A stretch of DNA of 64,000 nt, from positions 124,001 to 188,000 of the forward strand of contig NZ_QYRN01000003.1 in the NCBI RefSeq assembly GCF_003583935.1, written 5' to 3'. The position numbers and the translations under genes were made by a program. Positions 26,051-35,696 of the stretch are shown piece after piece. The notes beneath the pieces were generated by a model, which was given only the letters and a program-made list of their open reading frames with translations, had not been told where the DNA came from and ran no database searches. Source of the DNA: Aureimonas flava. Its GTDB lineage: Bacteria; Pseudomonadota; Alphaproteobacteria; Rhizobiales; Rhizobiaceae. Positions within the stretch are counted from its first letter, which is position 1, and every line of letters begins with the position of its first letter.

Positions 26051-27622
26051 ATGCGCCACGACGTTCTCGCCCTCGCCGATCTTCCCGCGGACGGTCTCGC
26101 CGAGGTCTCCGTGGGCGAGCTGAAGATTCTGCTCGCGCGCGATGGCGACAGGGTGCTCGCGACCGGCGCGACCTGCACCCACAAGGGCGCGCCGCTCAAG
26201 AACGGCCGGCGCGTCGGCAACCGGGTCATCTGCCCCTGGCACCACGCGATCTTCGACCTCGAGACGGGCGACCATCGGGAACCGCCGGGCAAGGGATGCC
26301 TGTCGCGCTTCTCGGCCGCCGTGGAGAACGGCCGGGTGCTGGTGGAGGTGCCCGAGGACGCGCGCGCCCATCGCCCGGAGGTCGATGCCCCGAGCCGCGA
26401 GAGCCGCAGTGAGCGCGTCTTCGCCATCGTCGGCGGCGGTGCGGCGGGGCTTGCCTGCGCGGAGGAGCTCGCGCGGCGCGGCTTCGGCGGCCGGATCGTC
26501 CTGTTCCTGCCCGAGCGCGAGCCGCCCTACGACCGAACGGACCTGTCCAAGGCCTATCTCCAGGGCAAGAAGACGGACGACGCCCTGGCGCTCCAGCCGC
26601 CTGAGGCGCTGGAGGCGCTGGGTTTCGAGCGGGTGGAGACGGCGGTGGAGCGGATCGACGCCGCCGCCCGGCGTATCCATTTGGCGAACGGCGAGACGCT
26701 CGACTACGACCGATGCTTCGCCGCGCCCGGCAGCGGCGCGGTGCCGCTCGACATGGCGGGCGCGGACGCCGAGAACGTCGTCTCGCTGCGAAGCCACGAC
26801 GACGCGCGCCGGCTCAAGCCGCTCGCCGACAAGGCCCGGAAGGTCGTGGTGATCGGATCCGGCTTCATCGGGATGGAGGTGGCGGCCAGTCTCGTCTCGC
26901 CCGAACGCTCGGTCACCGTCGTCTCGCGCGCCGAGTTGCCGTTCGCCAAGCAGTTCGGCGACGACGTGGCGCGCCAGCTTCTCGCCACCCACCGCGCCAA
27001 GGGCGTCGACGTGCGCACCAGCACGGACCTCGCGGCCCTGGAAACCGAGGCGGGCCGCGTCGTGGCCGTGCGCTTCGAGGACGGGAGCCGATGCGAGGCC
27101 GACCTCGTGATCGCGGCGCTCGGCGCGGCGCCGCGCGCGGATCTTCTCGCGGGGGTCGAGCGGGCGGGAAAGGGCGTGAAGGTGGACGCGACGCTCAAGG
27201 CCGCCGAAGGGCTCTATGCCGGCGGCGACATCGCGGCCTTTCCCCTGGCGGCGACCGGCGAGAGCGCGCGGATCGAGCACTGGCGCGTGGCCGAGCAGCA
27301 CGGACGGCACGCCGCCGGCGCGATGCTGGGCGACGAGGCGCCGTTTGCCGGCATCCCCTTCTTCTGGACAGCGCAGCACGGGCGGCTGAGCTATGTCGGC
27401 CATGCCGAGACCTTCGACGCCGTGCATGTCGAAGGGTCGCTGGCCGACAACTCCTACACCGCCTTCTACGTGAAGGACGGTCGCGTCCTGGCCGGGCTGG
27501 GGCTTGGAAAGGGAGACAGGACCCCGGCGCTCCATGCGCTGATGCTCGGCGACCCGGCGCCGGAGAGCGCGCGGCTGGAAGCGGCCGGATGGGACCCGGC
27601 GGCGCTGCTGCAGCCGCGCTGA
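26051..27622 (+). CDS. Rieske-fused AIF-like NAD(P)H:FAD reductase
   Basis: A 523-residue fusion. The N-terminal ~100 residues are a Rieske ferredoxin domain with CTHKGAPL and CPWHHAIFD supplying the two Cys and two His ligands of a [2Fe-2S] cluster. A pyridine nucleotide-disulfide reductase domain follows, with the FAD motif GGGAAGLACAEE near residue 130, the NAD(P) motif GSGFIGMEVA near residue 270, and the second FAD motif YAGGDIA near residue 390. This is the AIFL-type arrangement also seen in ferredoxin reductases of dioxygenase systems. The ATG at 26051 has GGAGA upstream, unlike the ATG at 26021. No oxygenase is adjacent, so its electron acceptor is unknown. Confidence 0.9.
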   Translation: MRHDVLALADLPADGLAEVSVGELKILLARDGDRVLATGATCTHKGAPLKNGRRVGNRVICPWHHAIFDLETGDHREPPGKGCLSRFSAAVENGRVLVEVPEDARAHRPEVDAPSRESRSERVFAIVGGGAAGLACAEELARRGFGGRIVLFLPEREPPYDRTDLSKAYLQGKKTDDALALQPPEALEALGFERVETAVERIDAAARRIHLANGETLDYDRCFAAPGSGAVPLDMAGADAENVVSLRSHDDARRLKPLADKARKVVVIGSGFIGMEVAASLVSPERSVTVVSRAELPFAKQFGDDVARQLLATHRAKGVDVRTSTDLAALETEAGRVVAVRFEDGSRCEADLVIAALGAAPRADLLAGVERAGKGVKVDATLKAAEGLYAGGDIAAFPLAATGESARIEHWRVAEQHGRHAAGAMLGDEAPFAGIPFFWTAQHGRLSYVGHAETFDAVHVEGSLADNSYTAFYVKDGRVLAGLGLGKGDRTPALHALMLGDPAPESARLEAAGWDPAALLQPR

Positions 27623-27629
27623 CCATCCG

Positions 27630-27860
27630 TCATCGCACGACGGTGCGGGTCTCCATGCGGTCCAGCCGCCGTTCCAGGTTCTCCTGCCGGATCATCGACG
27701 GCAGGAGGAAGAGGTCGATGATCTGCCCGATGCCGAAGATGCCGACCGTCAGCAGCCAGAGCAGCCCGGTCCACGGCCGGCCGAGGTAGAAGCGGTGCAG
27801 TCCGCAGAGGCCGATCAGGCCGCAAAGCCAGAGGACGAAGGCGGCGGGGCCGGATTTCAT
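27630..27860 (-). CDS. TM2 domain-containing protein
   Basis: A 76-residue protein with two membrane helices joined by a short loop and the FYLGRPWTGLLWLL / GIGQIIDLF pattern of the TM2 family. The function of bacterial TM2 proteins is unknown. A charged C-terminal tail (NLERRLDRMETR) is likely cytoplasmic. The ATG at 27860 has AGGAGA seven bases upstream. It converges on the Rieske-fusion gene and is 64 bases downstream of the HerA-like gene on the same strand. Confidence 0.82.
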   Translation of the reverse strand: MKSGPAAFVLWLCGLIGLCGLHRFYLGRPWTGLLWLLTVGIFGIGQIIDLFLLPSMIRQENLERRLDRMETRTVVR

Positions 27861-27924
27861 GGTCGGTTCTCCTGTTGGCACTGCACCGGAACATGGAGAC
27901 CGGCGGCCCCGGTTTCGAGGGCGG

Positions 27925-29559
27925 TCAGCGACCGCGCTTGAACGAGCCGAGGATGCCGCGCATGATCGCCGTGGTCACGGTCGAGGCGACCGTGCGCCCC
28001 ACCTGCTTCATCACCGTCTCGGCCACCGTCTGGCGCTGGTAGCCGGACCGCGTGGCGACACGCGGCGCGCTTCGGCGCACCGGGCGCTGCGGCGCGGCCT
28101 CCTCCTCGTCCTCGCGCGGCTCCGGGGCGAGCCCGTCCCAGGGTCCGCGCGGCTCGGCGGAGCGGCGGGCGGCCGCCTCGGCCCGGTCGCGCCCGGACTC
28201 GCGGCGGCGTCGGAGCGCGGCGTCCGCCTCCGCACGGGCCGCTTCCTCGTGCCGTAGCTCGGCCTCCGCCCGTCCGGTCAGCATCTCATAGGCGGATTCG
28301 CGGTCCACCGCCGTGTCGTATCGCCCGGCCACGGGGCTGGAGCGCATGAGCCCGGCCCGCTCGTCGGCCGTGATCGGCCCGACACGCCCGGCCGGCGGCC
28401 GGATCTTCACCCGCTGCACCATGCCGGGCGCGCCGTCCTCGCCCAGCACCGAAACCAGCGCCTCGCCGGTGCCGAGCTCGGTGATGGCGGTCGCGCAGTC
28501 GAAGGCGGGGTTGGGGCGGAAGGTCTCGGCCGCCGTGCGCACCGCCTTCTGCTCGCGCGGGCTGTAGGCGCGCAGCGCGTGCTGAATGCGGTTGCCGAGC
28601 TGGGCCAGCACCTTCTCCGGCAGATCGAGCGGGTTCTGCGTGACGAAGAACACGCCGACGCCCTTGGAGCGGATCAGCCGCACGACCTGCTCCACCCGAT
28701 CCACCAGAGCCTTCGGCGCGTCGTCGAACAGGAGGTGGGCCTCGTCGAAGAAGAAGACGAGCTTGGGCCGGTCGATGTCGCCGACCTCGGGAAGCGTCTC
28801 GAACAGCTCGGACAGGAGCCACAGGAGGAACGTCGCGTAGAGCCGAGGGCTGCGCATCAGCTCGTCCGCCGCCAGGACGCTGACGACGCCCCGCCCCTCG
28901 CGGTCGTGGCGCATGATGTCGTCGATGCCGAGCGCCGGCTCGCCGAAGAAGCCGTCGCCGCCCTGCGTTTCCAGCACCAGAAGCTGGCGCTGGATGGCGC
29001 CGACCGTGGCCTTGGCGACGTTGCCGTAGAGCCGCGAGATCTCGTCGGCGCGGTCGAGCACGTGCGCCAGCATCGCCTGGAGGTCCTTGAGGTCGAGCAG
29101 CAGCAGCCCTTCCTCGTCGGCGATGCGGAAGGCGATGTTCAGAACGCCCTCCTGCGCCTCCGTCAGGTCCATGAGCCGCGACAGGAGGAGCGGGCCCATC
29201 TCCGAGACCGTGGTGCGCACCGGGTGGCCCTGGCGGCCGAACAGGTCCCAGAAGACCGTGGGGAAGAAGTCGTTGTACCAAGGGTCGAGGCCGATCTCGG
29301 CGGCGCGCTTGGCGAAGGCGTCGCGCGGCTCGCCGCGCACCGAAAGGCCCGACAGGTCGCCCTTGATGTCCGCGCAGAAGACCGGAACCCCGGCGTCCGA
29401 GAAGCCCTCCGCCAGAACCTGGAGGGTCACCGTCTTGCCGGTGCCGGTCGCCCCCGTCACGAGCCCGTGGCGGTTGGCGTGGCGCAGGTCGAGATATTGC
29501 GCCGCCGGCCCATCGGCCGCCGCGATCCCGCCGAGGTAGATGCGACCGTCTTCGAGCAT
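27925..29559 (-). CDS. HerA-like P-loop ATPase (DUF853 type)
   Basis: A 544-residue ATPase of the HerA/FtsK group. The Walker [13 protein letters not shown] is near residue 34. DIKGDLSGL near residue 64 is a family hallmark, and a Walker [18 protein letters not shown] is near residue 270. [18 protein letters not shown] follows near residue 300, as in helicase HerA-like proteins. The C terminus is Arg/Glu-rich and probably coiled. Archaeal HerA pairs with NurA in end resection, but bacterial DUF853 proteins usually stand alone and their role is unclear. No NurA-like gene is adjacent. The ATG at 29559 has GGGAG upstream. Confidence 0.88.
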   Translation of the reverse strand: MLEDGRIYLGGIAAADGPAAQYLDLRHANRHGLVTGATGTGKTVTLQVLAEGFSDAGVPVFCADIKGDLSGLSVRGEPRDAFAKRAAEIGLDPWYNDFFPTVFWDLFGRQGHPVRTTVSEMGPLLLSRLMDLTEAQEGVLNIAFRIADEEGLLLLDLKDLQAMLAHVLDRADEISRLYGNVAKATVGAIQRQLLVLETQGGDGFFGEPALGIDDIMRHDREGRGVVSVLAADELMRSPRLYATFLLWLLSELFETLPEVGDIDRPKLVFFFDEAHLLFDDAPKALVDRVEQVVRLIRSKGVGVFFVTQNPLDLPEKVLAQLGNRIQHALRAYSPREQKAVRTAAETFRPNPAFDCATAITELGTGEALVSVLGEDGAPGMVQRVKIRPPAGRVGPITADERAGLMRSSPVAGRYDTAVDRESAYEMLTGRAEAELRHEEAARAEADAALRRRRESGRDRAEAAARRSAEPRGPWDGLAPEPREDEEEAAPQRPVRRSAPRVATRSGYQRQTVAETVMKQVGRTVASTVTTAIMRGILGSFKRGR

Positions 29560-29726
29560 GATTCGGCTCCCAACCCGTCCTGGACGGTGGACGATACCGC
29601 CTCGCGCCCGCCCGCGTCGATTCCGGCGGCCAGGGGGTGGAGAGCGATTGCGCGCGACCGGCAGACTTGCCATCCTCCGCGCGGATCACGCCGCGGCGCG
29701 GTGTGCGCATGGGAACAGCAAGGCAG

Positions 29727-30077
29727 ATGAACGAACTCTGGAACCGCATCGCCGCTTCGGCCGATACCGACGCCGAAACCGCCAAGGTCGCGGTCGGGCA
29801 CATCCTCTCCTACATGCGTTCGGAAAGCTCGGACCCCGCCGTGGAGCGGATGATCGAGGAAACGCCCGGCGCGACGGAGGCGGTCTCGGCGGCCGGCGAG
29901 ACGGACTTCTCCGGCGGCATCATGGCGCTGGGCGCCAAGCTGATGGGCCTCGGCCTCGACATGGGCCAGATCCGCTCGGCGGCCGAGGAGCTCGTGGCCT
30001 ATTCCAAGTCCACCTGCGGCGAGGACACGGTGAACCAGGCGATCCACTCGGTGCCGGCGCTCGCGCCCTTCGTCTGA
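29727..30077 (+). CDS. conserved hypothetical protein, ~116 residues
   Basis: An acidic, predicted helical protein beginning MNELWNRIAAS. Neither a catalytic motif nor a membrane segment is visible, and I do not recognise the family with confidence. A central Gly-rich stretch (FSGGIMALGAKLMGLGLDM) precedes a helix ending with a single cysteine (STCGEDTVNQA). The start could also be the ATG at 29709. It is divergent from the HerA-like gene and 150 bases before corA. Confidence 0.6.
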   Translation: MNELWNRIAASADTDAETAKVAVGHILSYMRSESSDPAVERMIEETPGATEAVSAAGETDFSGGIMALGAKLMGLGLDMGQIRSAAEELVAYSKSTCGEDTVNQAIHSVPALAPFV

Positions 30078-30227
30078 CGGCGTGTCCGGGCTGCCATAGG
30101 CGACGCCCGCCCGCACCGTCCCATGAAGCCCGGACTTGCCTTTCGGCGCGGTCCGGGCTTTGGCTCGCGCCCAAGCGAAGAAGTCGCGGCCCCGAGCCGC
30201 GTTCGCGTTCCAGCGAGGACGACGCCC

Positions 30228-31289
30228 ATGATCGACGCCTACACGGTCTTCGGTTCGCAGGTCCGGCGCCATGCGCGGATCAACCCCGACGAGCTGCCGC
30301 CCGAGGCGGTGTGGATCGATCTGCGCAATCCGACCCGGGAAGAGGAACGGGCGGTCGAGGGCCTGTGCGGCATCGAGGTGCCGACGCGCGAGGAGATGCG
30401 CGAGATCGAGGTCTCGAGCCGCCTCTACTCGGAGGACGGCGGCGACTTCATGACCGCCTCGCTGGTCTACGGGCTGGACGAGGGGCGGCCGGACTTCGGT
30501 CCCGTCACCTTCATCCTCGTCGGCCAACGGCTCGTCACGCTGCGCTACACCGAGCCCCGCTCGTTCCAGATCTATTCCAACAAGCTCTGCCGCGGCGAAA
30601 GCATCGAGGACGGCGGCGCGCCGAGCGCGCCCCGCGCCCTGCTCTACGGGCCGCCTCCCGCCCCGCCCAAGCCGTCCCGCATGCGCGGGCCGAGCGCCGA
30701 TTCCATCGCCGTCGGCCTCCTGGAGACGGTGATCGACCGCATGGCCGACCTTCTGGAATCGATCGCAGCCGACCTCGACCGGATCGGCGCCGACATCTTC
30801 CGCTCGTCCAGCGACAACACGCCCACCGCCACCTCCGACTTCAAGGAGCTGCTGCAGCGGCTGGGTGCTGCGGGCGACCTGTCGTCCCGGACGCGGGAAA
30901 GCCTCGCCACCCTCGACCGGCTCCTGCCCTTCCTCCAGTTCGTGATGGACCGGCGCAAGCCTCAGAAGGAGCTGAAGATGCGCGTCAAGGCGATGGCGCG
31001 AGACATTTCATCGCTCAACGACTTCGTGTCCTTTCTGTCGAACAAGACCACGTTCCTGCTCGACACCACGGTCGGCATGATCTCGATCGAGCAGAACGCC
31101 ATCATCAAGATCTTCTCGGTGGCGGCCGTCGGCTTCATGCCGCCCACCCTGGTCGCCTCGATCTACGGCATGAACTTCGTGCACATGCCCGAGCTCAACT
31201 GGACCTTCGGCTACCCGCTCGCCATTCTGCTGATGGTGCTCACGGCGGTCTTCCCGCTCCTGTTCTTCCGCTACAAGAAATGGCTCTGA
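30228..31289 (+). CDS. corA: CorA-family magnesium/divalent metal transporter
   Basis: A 353-residue transporter with a large cytoplasmic N-terminal domain, a long helix, and two C-terminal membrane segments. The signature GMN is at residues 314-316 (YGMNFVHMPEL), and a basic C terminus (RYKKWL) follows the last helix. CorA forms pentamers that admit Mg2+, and sometimes Co2+ or Ni2+, into the cytoplasm. The ATG at 30228 has GAGGA upstream. I saw no Mg2+ riboswitch in the 150-base leader. It converges on the asparaginase gene. Confidence 0.93.
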   Translation: MIDAYTVFGSQVRRHARINPDELPPEAVWIDLRNPTREEERAVEGLCGIEVPTREEMREIEVSSRLYSEDGGDFMTASLVYGLDEGRPDFGPVTFILVGQRLVTLRYTEPRSFQIYSNKLCRGESIEDGGAPSAPRALLYGPPPAPPKPSRMRGPSADSIAVGLLETVIDRMADLLESIAADLDRIGADIFRSSSDNTPTATSDFKELLQRLGAAGDLSSRTRESLATLDRLLPFLQFVMDRRKPQKELKMRVKAMARDISSLNDFVSFLSNKTTFLLDTTVGMISIEQNAIIKIFSVAAVGFMPPTLVASIYGMNFVHMPELNWTFGYPLAILLMVLTAVFPLLFFRYKKWL

Positions 31290-31305
31290 CGGCGCGTCGC
31301 TGGCA

Positions 31306-32310
31306 TCATAGGCCGGTGGCGCGGATCTCGCCCACCGCCGTCCCCTCCCAGTTGCGCAGCGTGGTGCGCGACAGCGCGTCGTAGCGCTCGGCCAGGGCCG
31401 CATCGTGCGGGCGCCAGATGCGCGCGAGCACGGCGGCCACCGTGGCTTCCGCGGCGCGCGTCGCCCCGTCGTCGATCTTGAGCGCGAAGCCGAGGCCGAG
31501 TTCGGGCACCGCGCCGCAGAAGACGCCCTCCGCCCCCGTCTTGGCGAACACACGGCCGGGCGCCGCCTCCATCAGCGAGACGCAGGCGCGGCGCGTTCCC
31601 GCCATCAGCCAGGGCTCGGCCATGCAGGCCGCCATGAGGCGCTGCCCCGCGGCCGCGCGACCGCCGTCCACCCGCTGCCCCGACGCGAGCCGCGCGAAGC
31701 CTTCGGCGAAGCTGCGGAGCGGCGCGGCATAGGTCGGAATGGAGCAGCCGTCGATGCCGGCCGGCTGGTCGTCGCCGGGCCGGGTTCGCGTGAGATCGGC
31801 AAGGACGTCGCGCACCCGCCGCTGCACCGGATGCGCGGCCGCGACGTAGCCGCGAGGATCCTCACCCTGGTGGACCGCGGTGCACAGGAAGCCGGCATGC
31901 TTGCCGGAGCAGTTGTTGTGAAGCTGGTTCGGCTCTTCGCCCGCCCGCGCCAGCGTCAAAGCCACCCGCTGCTCGAACGGCCAGTGGCAGCCGCATTCGA
32001 GATGGGTCTCGCCGAGCCCCGCCTTGGCCAGGACGGCCGCCGCGCGCTCGACATGGCCGGGCTCCCCCGAATGCGACGCGCAGGCGAGCGACAGGTCCGC
32101 GACATCCAGTCCCAGGGCGTCGGCCGCACCCTTCTCGATCAGCGGGATGGCCTGGAACACCTTCACCGCCGAACGCGGGAACACCGGGCGTTCGACCTCG
32201 CCGCCGAGAAGCACCGCCGTCCCCGCACCGTCGCACACCGCGACATGCGCCAGGTGCCGGCTCTCCACGGCATTGCCGCGCGTCGTCTCGATCACGATAT
32301 CCGTGCTCAT
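31306..32310 (-). CDS. asparaginase, Rhizobium etli ReAV type
   Basis: A 334-residue asparaginase of the class distinct from the E. coli enzymes. The serine-lysine tandem is visible: Ser47 and Lys50 in RSAVKV, Ser79 in CASHSG, and the second lysine in VFAKTGAEG near residue 262, with CSGKHAGF near 138. These positions match the two Ser-Lys dyads of R. etli ReAV within one residue. It hydrolyses L-asparagine to aspartate and ammonia in the cytoplasm. It is divergent from the DUF3750 gene and probably monocistronic. Confidence 0.9.
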   Translation of the reverse strand: MSTDIVIETTRGNAVESRHLAHVAVCDGAGTAVLLGGEVERPVFPRSAVKVFQAIPLIEKGAADALGLDVADLSLACASHSGEPGHVERAAAVLAKAGLGETHLECGCHWPFEQRVALTLARAGEEPNQLHNNCSGKHAGFLCTAVHQGEDPRGYVAAAHPVQRRVRDVLADLTRTRPGDDQPAGIDGCSIPTYAAPLRSFAEGFARLASGQRVDGGRAAAGQRLMAACMAEPWLMAGTRRACVSLMEAAPGRVFAKTGAEGVFCGAVPELGLGFALKIDDGATRAAEATVAAVLARIWRPHDAALAERYDALSRTTLRNWEGTAVGEIRATGL

Positions 32311-32388
32311 GCCTGAAGGTTCCTGCCGGTCCGATCCGCGATGGGCGAGACCTACCATGCCCGTCCCGCGCCCGTCACCGGAGCCTCG

Positions 32389-33132
32389 ATGATCCTTCTG
32401 CGCACGCTGCTTCTCGGCATTCTCCTCGTCTTCCTGCTGCCCGCCGGGCTGTCGGTCCTGTTCTGGGAGCTCGGCGAGCATCCGGGTTCCTGGCGCGAGG
32501 CGGACTGGAGCTCGGCCGCGATCGTGCCCGCCGCCACCGCCGAGGACACGGCAGCGGTCTATGTGCTGGCCGCGCGCACCGGGGGCCTCAAGGGCGCGCT
32601 CTCCGAGCACTCGTGGATCGTCCTCAAGCCCCGCGGCGCCGCGCGCTACGAGCGGTTCGACAAGGTCGGCTGGGGATCGCCGATCCGGCGCAACGGCTAC
32701 GCGGCGGACGGACGCTGGTATTCCAACACGCCGCGCGTCGTCGCGAGGCTGGAGGGCGAGGCGGCCGAACGCGCGATCCCCAAGGTGCGCGCGGCGATCG
32801 AAAGCTACCCGTTCGCCACGCGCGGCGGCTATCGGATCTTTCCCGGACCCAATTCCAACAGCTTCGTCGCCCACGTGCTGCGCGCCGTGCCGGACCTCGG
32901 CGCCGTGCTGCCGCCGGCGGCCGTCGGGCGCGACTTCCCGGTCGACGGGCGGCTCGTCACGCTGGACGCGGAGGCGCGCGAGCTGCGAGCCTCGCTGTTC
33001 GGCTATGCGGGCCTCGCCATCGGCGCCCGCAGCGGCCTTGAGCTTCAGTTCCTCGGCCTCGTCGCCGGGATCGATCCGTTCCGAGGGCTGCTCAAGGTTC
33101 CGGGCTTCGGCAGCCTGTCCGTCTTCGGTTGA
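32389..33132 (+). CDS. DUF3750 domain-containing protein
   Basis: A 247-residue protein with an N-terminal membrane anchor (MILLRTLLLGILLVFLLPAG) and an extracytoplasmic domain containing HSWIVLKPRG near residue 75 and FPGPNSNSFVAHVL near residue 145, a pattern typical of DUF3750. The conserved His, Asn and Ser might form a papain/NlpC-like active site, but activity is unproven. The ATG at 32389 was chosen for the GGAG site and the signal anchor; an ATG at 32341 is in frame. Confidence 0.8.
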   Translation: MILLRTLLLGILLVFLLPAGLSVLFWELGEHPGSWREADWSSAAIVPAATAEDTAAVYVLAARTGGLKGALSEHSWIVLKPRGAARYERFDKVGWGSPIRRNGYAADGRWYSNTPRVVARLEGEAAERAIPKVRAAIESYPFATRGGYRIFPGPNSNSFVAHVLRAVPDLGAVLPPAAVGRDFPVDGRLVTLDAEARELRASLFGYAGLAIGARSGLELQFLGLVAGIDPFRGLLKVPGFGSLSVFG

Positions 33133-33220
33133 GGACACGCGGGCCCGCATTCCCTGCCCGGCGGAATTTTGCTAGCCGAGAGCGGGGCGCACGAGGAAAC
33201 GCGCCCGGAGGGAGACGGCG

Positions 33221-34177
33221 ATGTTCTTGAGTTGCGGCGACAACCTGTTCGACCTGTTCGCCGACAGCGAGGCGGCCGATGTCTCCCATATCGCGCTGAA
33301 CGGCCGCATCGGCGGATCGGCGCTCAACGTGGCGCTGGGCCTTGCCCGGCTCGGCCACCGCTCGGCCTTCTTCTCCAAGGTCTCGAGCGACCTGTTCGGG
33401 CAGCGCATCAAGGCGTTCATGGACCGCGAGGGCATCGATCGGCGCCTCCTGATCGATACCGACCGCAACACGACCCTTGCCATGGTTTCCCTGTCGGGCA
33501 ACGGCACGCCGCGCTACGACTTCTATATCGAGGGCACGGCGGATCGCTCGATCGAGCCGTCGGAGATTCCGGCCGCCCTGCCCGACGAACTTGCGGCGAT
33601 CCATCTGGCAGGCTCCTACTCCACGGTGGCCGAGCCGACCGCGAGTGCCCTGGCCAGACTGGCGGCCCAGGAACACGGCCGCCGGTTCATCTCCTACGAC
33701 CCGAACATCCGTGCCTCGGTCGTTCCCGATCTCGACGTCTGGCGCTCGCGCATCGGCGCCACCGTTCCCTACGCGACCATGGTCAAGGCGAGCGAGGAGG
33801 ACCTCGAGCAGGTCTACCCCGGCCGCAGCGCGGAAAGCGTGCTGGCGGGCTGGCTGGAGGCGGGTGCCTCGCTGGCCGTCGTCACGCTGGGCGACAAGGG
33901 CGCCCTGGCGATGACGCGGGGCGGCGCGCGTGCCAGCGCGCCGGGATTGTCGATAACCGTGGCCGATACGGTGGGCGCGGGCGACACGTTCCAGGCGACG
34001 CTGCTGGCACGTCTCTTCGAGGCAGGACGACTGTCGGCCGACGGGGTCGCAGACCTCGACGAAGGCGATCTCTCCGAGGTTCTGACCTTCGCCGTGCGGG
34101 CGGCCGCCCTCACCTGCTCGCGGCGCGGCGCCGACCTTCCCCGCCGCGCCGACCTCGGCCTTCCGCCGCTCGGCTGA
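33221..34177 (+). CDS. PfkB-family carbohydrate kinase, fructokinase-like
   Basis: A 318-residue cytoplasmic ATP-dependent sugar kinase. It has the N-terminal PfkB signature GGSALNVALGLARLG near residue 30 and the C-terminal signature DTVGAGDTFQA near residue 248, whose Asp is the catalytic base. SYDPNIRASV near residue 160 is the fructokinase-type segment. The likely substrate is fructose, but other hexoses are possible. GGGAG upstream supports the start. It ends 94 bases before a bidirectional terminator shared with the outer membrane protein gene. Confidence 0.88.
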   Translation: MFLSCGDNLFDLFADSEAADVSHIALNGRIGGSALNVALGLARLGHRSAFFSKVSSDLFGQRIKAFMDREGIDRRLLIDTDRNTTLAMVSLSGNGTPRYDFYIEGTADRSIEPSEIPAALPDELAAIHLAGSYSTVAEPTASALARLAAQEHGRRFISYDPNIRASVVPDLDVWRSRIGATVPYATMVKASEEDLEQVYPGRSAESVLAGWLEAGASLAVVTLGDKGALAMTRGGARASAPGLSITVADTVGAGDTFQATLLARLFEAGRLSADGVADLDEGDLSEVLTFAVRAAALTCSRRGADLPRRADLGLPPLG

Positions 34178-34270
34178 GCCGCGAGGGTTCGAACCACGAA
34201 GCGTGGGGGGGCCTGCAAGCCGCATCGCGGGACGCATCCGGACGCTGCCAAACTCGACCTCAGCGCAAAG

Positions 34271-34305
34271 AAAAACCCGCCGGCCCGAATGGGCGGCGGG
34301 TTTTT
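34271..34305. terminator. bidirectional rho-independent terminator
   Basis: AAAAACCCGCC (34271-34281) pairs with GGCGGGTTTTT (34295-34305), giving a strong stem with A runs on one side and T runs on the other. It lies between the convergent kinase and outer membrane protein genes and can serve both. Confidence 0.92.
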
Positions 34306-34354
34306 CCGTTTCCGGCGATCGGAGGACCGTTGCCGGTCCTCCGGTGCCCGCTTC

Positions 34355-35137
34355 TTAGTTGAAGCGGAACGAAGCCTTGGCCCACACGGTGTGGAAGTCC
34401 AGGTCGTCGTTCGAGGTCGCGGTGAACGGCTGCTGGGCGCCAGCGGCGTCCACGTAGGTGACCGTGGTGTCGGTCGAGCCGAGGTCGGTGTAGAGGTACT
34501 CGAGGCCGAGCGAGAGGTTCGGCGTGACGAGGTAGTCCACACCGGCGCCGACGGCGTAGCCGACGTCGTCCGAGTTGGAGTCGACCGTCGGCGTGAAGCC
34601 GGCGAGGCTGCCCGTCAGCGTGCCCGGCGCGAAGAACTTCACGTCGGTGTCGGCGTAGGCGAGACCACCCGTGGCGTACACGGCGAAGCGGTCAGCCGCG
34701 ATACCGGCCTTGGCGCGGACGGTGCCCACGAAGTTGATGTCCGAGGACAGGCCGAACGTGTCGGTGCCGAGCGAGTAGGTCGAGGTCGACGAGGCGTCGA
34801 TGTAGTTGATGTCGGCAACCGCACCGATGATGAAGTTGTTGATCTGGTAGTCGTAGCCGACGTGCACGCCGCCGATGAAGGCCGCGTCGCTGCTGTCCGA
34901 CGAACCGCCCGTGAAGGCCGTGGTCGTGGTGGTGCCGGTGGCCGGGTTGTAGCGGACGTCGCCGGCATCGCGGTTGAAGGCCACGCCAGCCTGGCCACCG
35001 ACGTAGAAGCCGGTCCAGGAATAGGCCGGGGCCATCTCGACCACGGCCGGAGCAGCGGGCTCCTCATAGACGACGTCGGCAGCGAGGGCCGGGGTGACGA
35101 AGGCCGTGGAGGCCAGGAGAAGGGCGAAACGCTTCAT
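34355..35137 (-). CDS. outer membrane beta-barrel protein, Omp25/31 type
   Basis: A 260-residue outer membrane protein with a signal peptide cleaved after PALAAD near residue 20. YSWTGFYVGGQAGVAF near residue 38 is the typical first strand of the Omp25/Omp31/RopB family. Alternating hydrophobic strands follow, ending FRFN. The sequence is rich in Thr, Asp and Gly and poor in charged repeats, as in eight-stranded barrels. These are abundant surface proteins in rhizobia and Brucella. A long upstream region with a CtrA-type site (35351-35365) and a strong terminator fit a highly expressed, cell-cycle-linked gene. Confidence 0.9.
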   Translation of the reverse strand: MKRFALLLASTAFVTPALAADVVYEEPAAPAVVEMAPAYSWTGFYVGGQAGVAFNRDAGDVRYNPATGTTTTTAFTGGSSDSSDAAFIGGVHVGYDYQINNFIIGAVADINYIDASSTSTYSLGTDTFGLSSDINFVGTVRAKAGIAADRFAVYATGGLAYADTDVKFFAPGTLTGSLAGFTPTVDSNSDDVGYAVGAGVDYLVTPNLSLGLEYLYTDLGSTDTTVTYVDAAGAQQPFTATSNDDLDFHTVWAKASFRFN

Positions 35138-35350
35138 GTCGATACTCCAGTGTCGCCGTGGCGACGTTTCTTGCGACGGACTTTCGGTCCGAAAGGCGGG
35201 ACCCGGTTTCGTCCGGGCTTGAGGCGATTTAGGGTCCGACCCCCTGCCGAGGCAATGCCGTCGAGGGCGATCCCGACCGTCATGTGGCAGCTCGGCAACA
35301 GGCGCCGCTCGGCCGGGATGACGTTCGCTGCGATGAATAGTCCGGCAACC

Positions 35351-35365
35351 TTAAGGCAAGTTTAA
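35351..35365. promoter_or_regulatory. CtrA-type binding site
   Basis: TTAA (35351-35354), seven bases, TTAA (35362-35365) is an exact match to the full CtrA consensus TTAA-N7-TTAA, about 215 bases upstream of the outer membrane protein start. CtrA is the alphaproteobacterial cell-cycle regulator. Exact matches are rare in such GC-rich DNA. Confidence 0.6.
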
Positions 35366-35696
35366 CCGGGGCACCCAACCGCAGGGCTTAAAACCTTCAA
35401 TCGTCAATGACTTACGGGTTTTGAAGAGACGTCATCACGAAGGTTTTCAGGAGGGGAGGACATGTGATGCGGCATCCGCATGGCACGGCTTGAAACGACC
35501 CGCCCCCAGCCCTGAACCCCAACTGTAACACAACGATAAGCATGCCCTATTTTCGACACGATATCGCCGCAAGTGCGTCTTTTCGTTAGGATTTCGGCGT
35601 TTTGGGCGGGAGGGGGCCGCAAACCCTCTCGCTAGGCGAGGCAGCCGGAAGCCTCTTGCACTCTCGAATCGACCTCTGCATTGTCGCTGCCTTCGT

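Noticed and set aside
25490-27535. A 681-codon minus-strand frame upstream of and in frame with DUF983
   Set aside because: Only the last 134 codons match DUF983; the remainder is antisense to the Rieske-fused reductase.
35404-35622. A 72-codon minus-strand frame in the 598-base gap
   Set aside because: It has no ribosome binding site, no domain and an unusual composition; it lies in a region better explained as promoter/leader.
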